A program made the position numbers and the translations under genes. From contig NZ_JAJEJP010000002.1 of the NCBI RefSeq assembly GCF_021390495.1, positions 1,550,001 through 1,614,000 on the forward strand: a stretch of 64,000 nt of DNA. Reading direction: 5' to 3'. The notes below the pieces were generated by a model, which saw only the letters and a program-made list of their open reading frames with translations, did no database searches and was not told the DNA's origin. The number at the start of each line of letters is the position of its first letter. Within the stretch, counting starts at the first letter, position 1. Positions 1 to 7,118 of this stretch are shown piece after piece. The DNA comes from Paraburkholderia sp. ZP32-5 (GTDB taxonomy: Bacteria > Pseudomonadota > Gammaproteobacteria > Burkholderiales > Burkholderiaceae).

Positions 1-890
1 TCGTCGCGTTCAGCCTCGCTCCGCCTGCCGGGCGACCCATTGCTTTCGACGCGGGCGCACACATCGATGTCTGTACACCGAGCGGTCTGACGCGCCAGTA
101 CTCGCTCGTCAACACGCCGGACGAACGCGACCAGTTCGTGATCGGCGTCAAGCTCGAGCCCTCGTCACGCGGAGGATCTCAATCGTTGCACGACTCGGTG
201 CGCGTTGGCGATGTGCTGACCGTGTCCGCACCCAAAAACCACTTCAGGCTGATTCAAGGCAAAGGCGGCATTCTCATTGCGGGCGGAATCGGCATCACGC
301 CTATCCTGGCAATGGGTTCAGCGTTGCAGCATGCTCACCTGCGCTACGCGCTTCATTATTTCGCGCGAGGTGACGAGCACATTGCTTTTCGCGATCGCCT
401 GAGCAACTTGTCCTCTGCACATATCCACACCGGCCTGGATGTGGATGGAACGCGTAACGCGGTCGACGTCGCGCTGAGCAAGGCCACGCCAGGCGCCGAC
501 ATCTATGTATGCGGCCCCCGGCCGCTCATCGATCTGGTCCGCGAGCGCGCGGCCTGTAACGACGCGTTGGGCCTCAAAGTCCACTTCGAACTGTTCGCCA
601 ATCAGGTATCGCACAGCACGGATAAAGCCTTCAAGGTCCGCCTGCGGCGCTCCGCGATGGAGTTCACCGTGCCCGCCGGCGTCACGCTCGCCGACGCGTT
701 GAAAGCCCGTGGCATCCCCACATCGACGTCGTGCGAACAGGGTGTGTGCGGCACGTGTCGCACGGCCGTGTGCGATGGCGAGCCTGATCATCGCGATGTC
801 TATCTCTCCGACCAGGAGCGCAACAGCGGCACGTGCCTGATGCCATGCGTATCCCGCAGCCGTTCCGAGCTGCTCGTTCTCGATCTCTAG
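1..890 (+). CDS. VanB-type ferredoxin reductase (FMN, NAD, 2Fe-2S), 5' end outside window
   Basis: Reductase subunit of a Rieske-type oxygenase (PDR/VanB family). It should pass electrons from NAD(P)H through FMN and a plant-type [2Fe-2S] cluster to a partner oxygenase in the cytosol. The reading frame is open from base 3, so the N-terminus lies upstream. Visible in order are the flavin-binding RQYSL (bases 93-107), the nucleotide-binding GGIGITPI near base 285, CGPRPL, and a C-terminal ferredoxin domain with CEQGVCGTC and a fourth Cys in SGTC. The oxygenase gene is probably just upstream. The stop is 10 bases before the GST gene, so the two are probably co-transcribed. With the purine-type permease downstream, an HpxE-like role is possible. 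Family assignment is firm; substrate is inferred. Confidence 0.88.
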   Translation, partial: VAFSLAPPAGRPIAFDAGAHIDVCTPSGLTRQYSLVNTPDERDQFVIGVKLEPSSRGGSQSLHDSVRVGDVLTVSAPKNHFRLIQGKGGILIAGGIGITPILAMGSALQHAHLRYALHYFARGDEHIAFRDRLSNLSSAHIHTGLDVDGTRNAVDVALSKATPGADIYVCGPRPLIDLVRERAACNDALGLKVHFELFANQVSHSTDKAFKVRLRRSAMEFTVPAGVTLADALKARGIPTSTSCEQGVCGTCRTAVCDGEPDHRDVYLSDQERNSGTCLMPCVSRSRSELLVLDL

Positions 891-900
891 GAAAGTACGC

Positions 901-1551
901 ATGATCACCCTGTACGACTATGAACTGTCCGGCAACTGCTACAAGCTGCGACTTTTGATGAACATGCTGGGCGTCGAATACCGCAAGGTCGGCGTTGAAT
1001 TCTTCCCAGCTAAAGAACATAGAAGCGACGCTTTCCTTGCACTCAATCCACTCGGGCAGCTTCCCGTCCTCGACGACGACGGCTTTGTGATTCGCGATGC
1101 ACAGGCCATCTTGAGCTACGTTGCCGCGCGCTACGACGAGAGCGGTCAGTGGTATCCGACAACGGACCCTCGACGGCTCGCCGAGGTCAACATGTGGCTT
1201 GCTTTCGCGGATGGCATGACGGGCACCGCATCCGCCGCGCGATTAGCCGACGTTTTCAATTACGACATCGACGTCGCCAGGGCGCGCGCCGGTGCTCATG
1301 TGCTGTTCCGCATTCTGGACGAGCATCTGTGGTTTTCGCTGCGGCACGGCGGGGGTTGGATATGTGGTGGCAATCATCCGACTGTTGCCGACATCGCCTG
1401 TTTTCCGTATGTCGCGCTGTCCGATGAGGGCGGGATATCGCTGATCGACTATCCGTCGCTTAGACAATGGACTGACCGCGTCAAGCGCCTGCCGGGATTC
1501 ATCGTGATGGCCGGCGTATTCGAAGCATCCCCGCTGCAGAAAAATTCGTAA
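901..1551 (+). CDS. glutathione S-transferase family protein
   Basis: Cytosolic GST-fold protein of 216 residues, a normal length. The N-terminal thioredoxin-like half (about 1-80) carries SGNCYKLRL in the place of the catalytic Ser/Cys loop, and NPLGQLPVLDDDG supplies the cis-Pro that binds the glutathione backbone. The helical C-terminal half contains TVADIACFPY. The gene sits between a VanB-type reductase and a nucleobase permease in the same direction with short gaps (10 and 18 bases), which suggests it acts in the same catabolic pathway, perhaps as a glutathione-dependent isomerase or lyase. The actual substrate cannot be read from the sequence. Confidence 0.85.
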   Translation: MITLYDYELSGNCYKLRLLMNMLGVEYRKVGVEFFPAKEHRSDAFLALNPLGQLPVLDDDGFVIRDAQAILSYVAARYDESGQWYPTTDPRRLAEVNMWLAFADGMTGTASAARLADVFNYDIDVARARAGAHVLFRILDEHLWFSLRHGGGWICGGNHPTVADIACFPYVALSDEGGISLIDYPSLRQWTDRVKRLPGFIVMAGVFEASPLQKNS

Positions 1552-1569
1552 ATTCAGGAGGAGACATCG

Positions 1570-2940
1570 ATGTACTCGAAACGCTATATCCCAGCCGATT
1601 CCCGTGCTGCTGTCGACGAACTACTGCCGGTCGGCCGGCTGACCTTGCTCGGCATGCAACATGTGATGGTGATGTATGCCGGCGCGATCGCCGTCCCGTT
1701 GATCATGGGCATGGCATTGAAGCTGCCTAGAGAACAAGTGGCCTATCTGATCAGCGTCGACCTGTTTGTCTCCGGCCTGATTACGCTGGTTCAGTCCATT
1801 GGCGTACGCTGGTTCGGGATAAAGCTGCCGATCATGATGGGCGTGTCCTTCACCGGGGTCGGGCCGATGATTGCGATTGCGACCAATCCGAATCTGGGTC
1901 TGTTGGGCATCTATGGATCAATGATCTTTTCCGGCATTTTCGGCATTCTGATGGCACCGGTGATGGCGAAGCTGCTGCGCTTTTTCCCACCCGTTGTGAT
2001 CGGTACCGAAATTCTGGTCGTCGGTCTGTGCCTGATGGGCGTGAGCGCGAACTGGGCCGCCGGCGGATTGGGTAATCCGCATTTCGGAAGTCCGGACCAG
2101 ATCGGCATGTCCTTTCTCGTGCTCGCGGTGATTCTCGCGATTACCAAATACTTCAGCGGCTTCGTGCGCAACATCGCGGTGCTTCTGGGTATCGTGTTCG
2201 GTATGACGATCGCGGCAACGACAGGCACGATAGATTTTTCATCCGTGCGGGGCGCCGCGTGGTTCGGTGTCGTACTGCCTTTTCACTTCGGCGTTCCGAA
2301 GTTCGACTTCTGGGCAATCGCCACGATGTCGATCGTGATGCTGGTGACGTTCATCGAAGCGACGGGCATGTTCGTCGCGGTCGGGGAGATGGTCGGCAAG
2401 GAGATCGACGAAAAGCAGATGATCAAGGGTTTCCGCGCGGATGGGCTGGGCACGCTGCTGGGCGCCATTTTCAATATCTTCCCCTACACCTCGTATGCGG
2501 AAAACGTCGGGCTCGTCAGTATCACCGGTGTGCGGAGCCGCTGGGTGTGTGCGATGGGCGGCGGCATTCTGATGCTGCTCGGTCTGTTTCCGAAGCTGTC
2601 CGCGCTGGTTGCATCGGTACCCGCCAGCGTGCTCGGCGGTGCGGGGCTGATCATGTTCGGCATGATTACCGCGTGCGGCGTGAGGATGCTGGCCAATGTC
2701 GATTTTGCGCATAACCATTTCAATGCGTACATCGTCGCCATCAGCGTCAGCGTCGGGATGCTGCCCGTCGTCAATCCCGATTTCTTTGCCAGGTTTCCGT
2801 CCCAATTGGCGCCGCTATTGCACAGCAGTATCCTGCTCGCTGCCGTGACTGCCGTGATCCTGAATCTGTTCTTCAATATATTGGCCGGCTCGAAAGCGGA
2901 GAAGTCCGCGCTACCCGGTCTCGAAGGATTGCAGCAGTAG
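1570..2940 (+). CDS. NCS2 family nucleobase (xanthine/urate/uracil-type) permease
   Basis: Inner-membrane proton-coupled nucleobase transporter of 456 residues, the usual NCS2 length, with about 14 hydrophobic segments. Family marks are Q30-H31 in the first helix, E263 in a conserved membrane Glu position, and the signature helix around residues 304-325 with TSYAENVGL. At residue 311 this protein has Glu followed by Asn312. Xanthine and urate carriers such as XanQ have Gln-Asn there, whereas UraA-type uracil carriers have Glu. An AGGAGG RBS lies 6 bases upstream. It follows the reductase and GST genes and precedes a LysR regulator, so it probably imports the substrate of that pathway. Specificity is uncertain. 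Confidence 0.9.
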   Translation: MYSKRYIPADSRAAVDELLPVGRLTLLGMQHVMVMYAGAIAVPLIMGMALKLPREQVAYLISVDLFVSGLITLVQSIGVRWFGIKLPIMMGVSFTGVGPMIAIATNPNLGLLGIYGSMIFSGIFGILMAPVMAKLLRFFPPVVIGTEILVVGLCLMGVSANWAAGGLGNPHFGSPDQIGMSFLVLAVILAITKYFSGFVRNIAVLLGIVFGMTIAATTGTIDFSSVRGAAWFGVVLPFHFGVPKFDFWAIATMSIVMLVTFIEATGMFVAVGEMVGKEIDEKQMIKGFRADGLGTLLGAIFNIFPYTSYAENVGLVSITGVRSRWVCAMGGGILMLLGLFPKLSALVASVPASVLGGAGLIMFGMITACGVRMLANVDFAHNHFNAYIVAISVSVGMLPVVNPDFFARFPSQLAPLLHSSILLAAVTAVILNLFFNILAGSKAEKSALPGLEGLQQ

Positions 2941-3008
2941 CTGCCGACACGCCATCCGTGGTTTCCACCCGCCCCGTGCAATGCGCTCGTCGGGGAAAAG
3001 GACAGACT

Positions 3009-3926
3009 TTGCACAATCTCGATTTGAAATCACTGATGGTGTTTTCGACGTTGCTGAAAGAATGCAACGTTACCCGTGCGGCCGAACAGCTGAACATGAC
3101 GCAGTCAGCGGTGAGCCACACGCTGGCGAGGCTGCGGGAAATTTTCCGGGACCCGCTGTTCGTACCGATGGGCCGAGGTATTACGCCGACACCTCGTGCC
3201 CTCGAACTGGCGGAACCCTTGCAACATGCTCTGCGTGCCATGGACGTGCTGGTGCAACCGGCGGCCGCTTTCAACCCGAAAGATTTCGTGGGTACGTTTC
3301 ACATCGCCACGACCGACTACATCGGTTTCATTCTTTTGCCGCTGCTGGTCAAACGTCTGGAAGAAGTGGCACCCGGTGTCGAGATGAATATCCGGCCCTT
3401 GAAGCCTCACGACGACCTGGAGTTGCTGAAGAGCGGCGAACTCGATCTGATTTTGTGGAACGAGGGAACGGCGCCCGATAACTACTACGTGCAGAAGCTG
3501 TTTTCGGACCGCCTGAAGTCGATCGTGCGGGTTGGCCACCCTGCGATCAACGGGAGCCTGTCACTCGAACAGTTCCGCGCCGGCCGGCATCTACGAGTTA
3601 ACAGCAGCTACGGCGCGGTGAAAGAGGCCATCGATCAACACTACGAAGGCGCCAGTGCAAAAATGGCAGTGACGATTCCGCACTTTTTGCTCGCGCACAT
3701 TCTCGTGTCGCAGACCAATCTGATCGGGATGATCGCCGAGTTGACGGCCCAGCGCATTGTCGGCGAAATACCGCTGCAGGTGCTCGAACCACCGGTCGAC
3801 ATGAAGCCGTTCACCGTGTCTCAGGTATGGCACGCCCGTCGCAATTCGTCGCCTTCCCATCGCTGGGTGCGCGGCGAGATTGTAGCGATCGCCAGCGAAA
3901 TCCGCAGTACGCAGCAGACACCGTGA
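3009..3926 (+). CDS. LysR-type transcriptional regulator
   Basis: DNA-binding regulator of 305 residues. An N-terminal winged helix-turn-helix (about 5-65; AAEQLNMTQSAVSHTLARLR) is followed by a LysR substrate-binding domain. I prefer the TTG at 3009, which has AAGGA about 7 bases upstream and gives the usual family length. A GTG at 2958 in the same frame would add 17 residues without family character. It lies 68 bases after the permease in the same direction, so it is likely the local regulator of the reductase-GST-permease unit. The effector is unknown but should be the pathway substrate. Family call is secure; start codon is moderately sure. Confidence 0.9.
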   Translation: MHNLDLKSLMVFSTLLKECNVTRAAEQLNMTQSAVSHTLARLREIFRDPLFVPMGRGITPTPRALELAEPLQHALRAMDVLVQPAAAFNPKDFVGTFHIATTDYIGFILLPLLVKRLEEVAPGVEMNIRPLKPHDDLELLKSGELDLILWNEGTAPDNYYVQKLFSDRLKSIVRVGHPAINGSLSLEQFRAGRHLRVNSSYGAVKEAIDQHYEGASAKMAVTIPHFLLAHILVSQTNLIGMIAELTAQRIVGEIPLQVLEPPVDMKPFTVSQVWHARRNSSPSHRWVRGEIVAIASEIRSTQQTP

Positions 3927-3932
3927 AATTGC

Positions 3933-3953
3933 GGGGGAACAAAGAGAGCCCCC
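3933..3953. terminator. possible hairpin between convergent genes
   Basis: Five G (3933-3937) pair with five C (3949-3953) across an 11-base loop between the LysR gene and the convergent DUF2628 gene. It overlaps the DUF2628 stop codon. There is no clear T-run, so terminator function is weakly supported. Confidence 0.25.
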
Positions 3954-4249
3954 TATTCCACCCGATAACCCCGCCGCTCCAACGTCAACCGATGCCACCG
4001 GTTGCCATAAGCGCCGCAGGCCACGCCAAACACGATAGTCAGCACGAACCCAAGCAGATCGGCCGTCTCGCCCCAAAAGCCGATACCGAACAGAATCAGA
4101 TTGACCCCGAGCATCACGAATGCGGCAAACCACATCCGCTTCGACAAAGCCCAGATAAAACCCAATAAAAGCGCGCCCCAACTAAAGCCGGTCGCAACAG
4201 CAACGGCTTCAGCATCGCCGGGATGCCGCAAATAGATAGGTGCTCCCAT
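3953..4249 (-). CDS. DUF2628 family small membrane protein
   Basis: Short integral membrane protein of 98 residues with about three hydrophobic segments. The order GFSWGALLLGFIWALSKRMW, then a second helix with LILFGIGFW, then LTIVFGVACG, followed by a basic tail, is typical of DUF2628. The start is placed at 4249 (MGAPIYLRH). An upstream in-frame start at 4345 would add a soluble, non-family N-terminus. No function is established for the family. The gene converges on the LysR gene and is divergent from the thioredoxin-like gene. Confidence 0.75.
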   Translation of the reverse strand: MGAPIYLRHPGDAEAVAVATGFSWGALLLGFIWALSKRMWFAAFVMLGVNLILFGIGFWGETADLLGFVLTIVFGVACGAYGNRWHRLTLERRGYRVE

Positions 4250-4493
4250 TTCTCTTACCGAATCCTTTTCAAGCCAGAAACGCGTCGTCCGCGCAAAAAA
4301 ACTACCCGCAGCATCAAAACCGTTTGTACCACGCCAGCACGACAATTTCCGTCAAGCCGGGCGCACGGCGCCGGCTGCCATGACGACCCGCATCATAGCT
4401 GCTACTCTTGCGAAATCCCGCGCGAGAAACGCCGTGAAAGCAAACGCGGCGCGCGAACCGTCACGATTCGTCACGTATAGCTCCGGAGCACGC

Positions 4494-4814
4494 ATGGCTT
4501 CCCCCACCGCCTATTCCTCGCAAGCCCCATCGCGCGCCGAAGTCGATGCGCTAGCCGGTGCCACCGTGGTCGAGTTTGGTACCGACTGGTGCGGTTATTG
4601 CCAGGGCGCGCAGGCCTCGATTGCCCAGGCGCTCGCGCCGCACGCCGGGCTGCGGCATCTGAAGATCGAGGATGGCCCCGGCCGGCCGCTCGGCCGGTCA
4701 TTCAAGGTCAAGCTATGGCCGACGCTGGTGCTGATGCGCGACGGCGCCGAAGTCGCGCGCGTGGTGCGGCCGCGCAGCGCCGAAGATATCGAGGATGCGT
4801 TCGCTTCGCTTTGA
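4494..4814 (+). CDS. thioredoxin family protein
   Basis: Cytosolic thiol-disulfide protein of 106 residues, standard thioredoxin size. The active site is FGTDWCGYC (about residues 27-35), a WCxxC motif with Gly-Tyr between the cysteines instead of the Gly-Pro of classical thioredoxin. The cis-Pro loop appears as KLWPTLVLM. I place the start at 4494 (MASPTAYSS) with GGAG just upstream; the frame stays open to 4380 but those residues do not look conserved. The stop overlaps the next start by one base, so it is translationally coupled to the YjbQ-family gene. Partner proteins are unknown. Confidence 0.85.
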   Translation: MASPTAYSSQAPSRAEVDALAGATVVEFGTDWCGYCQGAQASIAQALAPHAGLRHLKIEDGPGRPLGRSFKVKLWPTLVLMRDGAEVARVVRPRSAEDIEDAFASL

Positions 4815-5233
4815 TGCGCCAGGCCATCCATCATCTGATTGTTCGGGCCCGCAATCGCGGGCTGGTCGAATTTACCGACGACGTGCGCCGTTTCGTCGCC
4901 GCTCAGGGCATCCGTACCGGGCTGCTGACGCTGTTCTGCCGCCATACCTCGGCGTCGCTGCTGATTCAGGAGAATGCCGACCCGTCGGTGCGCCGCGACC
5001 TGGAACACTACTTCGCGAGCATCGCGCCCGAAGACGCCGAACGCTACGAGCACGACACCGAGGGCCTCGACGACATGCCCGCGCATCTGCGCACCGCGCT
5101 CACGCAGGTGCAGTTGTCGGTGCCGGTCGAAGACGGGCGGATGGTGCTCGGCACCTGGCAGGGGTTGTACCTGTTCGAGCATCGCCGGCACACGCAGCCT
5201 CGCGATATCGTGCTGCATCTGCTTGGCGAATGA
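4814..5233 (+). CDS. YjbQ family (UPF0047) protein
   Basis: Small cytosolic protein of 139 residues in the YjbQ/UPF0047 family; some members show weak thiamine-phosphate synthase activity in vivo. Family marks are FCRHTSASLLIQENADP and the C-terminal LGTWQGLYLFEHR, whose conserved His and Glu residues line a putative metal site. The start ATG shares one base with the TGA of the thioredoxin-like gene, so the pair is co-translated. Length and motif spacing are normal. The physiological role remains unclear for the whole family. Confidence 0.9.
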   Translation: MRQAIHHLIVRARNRGLVEFTDDVRRFVAAQGIRTGLLTLFCRHTSASLLIQENADPSVRRDLEHYFASIAPEDAERYEHDTEGLDDMPAHLRTALTQVQLSVPVEDGRMVLGTWQGLYLFEHRRHTQPRDIVLHLLGE

Positions 5234-5471
5234 TCGCGCGCGCACGGTCCCATCGTGACGCACGCCCACACAATCATCGAATCGCGGCGCGGCCCTCGCG
5301 CCGCGGCAAAGGCAACAACGAAGCGCCCTTTTCCGCCAACACGTCAACACGCCAACGCTTCAACGCACGAACACGTCACGCAAAGTCACGCCAAGGAACC
5401 TGTCACCGAGTCTTCACCGCACACCGGATCGAAGGAAGCCAACCACGGAGCAACCGAAGGGAGCACATCTC

Positions 5472-6491
5472 ATGGACACCCGTAGCGAGCTGCAAGCCAC
5501 CGTCACCGCGATGGTTCAACCCGGCAAGGGTCTTCTCGCCGCCGACGAAAGCGGCCCGACCATCGCCAAACGCTTCAAGACGATCGGCCTCGAATCGAGT
5601 GAGGAAAACCGCCGCGCCTATCGCAATCTGTTGCTGTCGACGCCCGGTCTCGGCGAATTCGTCAGCGGCGTGATCCTGTACGAGGAAACGCTCGGCCAGA
5701 AAGCGGACGACGGCACGCCGTTCCCGCAACTCGCCGCCGCCAACGGCGTCGTGCCGGGCATCAAGGTCGACCTCGGCAAGGTGCCGCTCGCGCTGTCGCC
5801 CGGCGATGAAATCACCGAAGGGCTCGACGGCCTCGCCAAACGCTTCGTCGATTACAAACGCCAGGGCGCGCGTTTCGCGAAATGGCGAGCGGTGTACAAC
5901 ATCACCGCCAGTCTGCCGGGCTGGGCCGCGATCGAAGCGAACGCCGAATCGCTGGCGCGCTACGCGGCGATCAGCCAGGAAGCCGGCATCGTGCCGATCG
6001 TCGAACCGGAGGTGCTGATGGACGGCGAGCACACGATCGGGCGCTGCGCGGAAGTGACCGAGGCGGTGCTGCACGAGGTATTTCACGCGCTGCATCGGCA
6101 TCGCGTGGTACTCGAACATATTCTGCTGAAGCCGAGCATGGTGCTGGCCGGATCGGAACATCAGCAGCAGTCGACCACCGCCGACATCGCCGCAGCAACC
6201 GTGCGGGTGCTGAAGCGCACCGTGCCCGCCGCGGTGCCGGGCATCGTATTTCTGTCCGGCGGACAGTCGCCCGAGGAAGCGACCGCGAATCTCGACGCGA
6301 TGAACCGGCTCGGCGCGCTGCCGTGGAATCTGAGCTTCTCGTACGGCCGTGCGTTGCAGGAGCCGCCGTTGCAGGCCTGGCGCGGTCAGGCAGGTAACGT
6401 GAAGGAAGCGCAGCAGGCGCTGTTGAAGCGCGCGCGGCTCAATGGCGCGGCGGCCTTGGGCAAGTATGAAGCGCAGATGGAGAAAGGCTGA
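5472..6491 (+). CDS. class I fructose-bisphosphate aldolase
   Basis: Schiff-base aldolase of 339 residues that interconverts fructose 1,6-bisphosphate with glyceraldehyde 3-phosphate and dihydroxyacetone phosphate. The N-terminal GKGLLAADES, the SGVILYEET stretch, FAKWRAV and the Lys of LKPSMV (Schiff-base lysine region) place it in the eukaryote-like class I group, not the metal-dependent class II form. GIVFLSGGQSPEEA near residue 257 is also typical. A roughly 240-base leader separates it from the YjbQ gene, so it probably has its own promoter. An RBS (GGGAG) precedes the ATG. Confidence 0.93.
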   Translation: MDTRSELQATVTAMVQPGKGLLAADESGPTIAKRFKTIGLESSEENRRAYRNLLLSTPGLGEFVSGVILYEETLGQKADDGTPFPQLAAANGVVPGIKVDLGKVPLALSPGDEITEGLDGLAKRFVDYKRQGARFAKWRAVYNITASLPGWAAIEANAESLARYAAISQEAGIVPIVEPEVLMDGEHTIGRCAEVTEAVLHEVFHALHRHRVVLEHILLKPSMVLAGSEHQQQSTTADIAAATVRVLKRTVPAAVPGIVFLSGGQSPEEATANLDAMNRLGALPWNLSFSYGRALQEPPLQAWRGQAGNVKEAQQALLKRARLNGAAALGKYEAQMEKG

Positions 6492-6643
6492 TCTGACGGC
6501 AACCGCGCGCGGCGTGCGATCACGATGATCGACGCGTCGCGCGGGCTGAGTTGCTGCTGCGTTGATTGCGCTTGCCTTGCGGCAGCTTTCGTGTAGCGCG
6601 CTTTCCCCACTCGCTTTACCGCGCTTTTATTACCGCGCCTCCG

Positions 6644-6931
6644 TCACTGCCCCTTCGTATCACTACTCGCATTAGCTCCCGGCATATTCGTCGTATCGGT
6701 CGCGGGTTTCGCCGTCTTCGAATGCTTCTTCATATGGTGCTTGCTCGAATGCGCCATCGCGCCCGACGCTCCCATGTTGCCGCCCTCGCGCGTCGAAGCG
6801 CTGGTGCCAGTGCCCGTGCTCGGGTCGTTGCCGGCCGGACCGCCGCCTCCTCCGCCACCCGCGCCTTGGGCCATCGCAAGCGACGAAGCCGCGAGCAACG
6901 TGGAAACCAACACTGCGTGTCTGATCTTCAT
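6644..6931 (-). CDS. small secreted Gly/Ser/His-rich protein
   Basis: Predicted exported protein of 95 residues. A signal peptide (about 1-22, ending SSLAMAQG) is followed by a glycine run and a low-complexity region rich in Gly, Ser and Thr, then a basic HHMKKHSK segment and a hydrophilic tail. I place the start at 6931 (MKIRHAVLV), where the Lys-Arg plus hydrophobic stretch begins; the frame continues open to 7036. Proteins of this make-up are common in Burkholderiaceae and have no known function. Confidence 0.7.
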   Translation of the reverse strand: MKIRHAVLVSTLLAASSLAMAQGAGGGGGGGPAGNDPSTGTGTSASTREGGNMGASGAMAHSSKHHMKKHSKTAKPATDTTNMPGANASSDTKGQ

Positions 6932-7118
6932 CGTGATTCTCCCGTGTGTCGAACCTATCGAATCTGCCAAAATCGTTGAAAGGAAGCGCGCGTGCGGTCG
7001 CGGCCGCACGCGCGTACCCCATACTCTTTTCAGCAAGGGCTATGCCGCGGGAGATCGGGGAGTCTGAATCAGGCATGCGACGCAAGCGCCGCGCGTACAA
7101 AGAGTTTCACTGCGAGCT

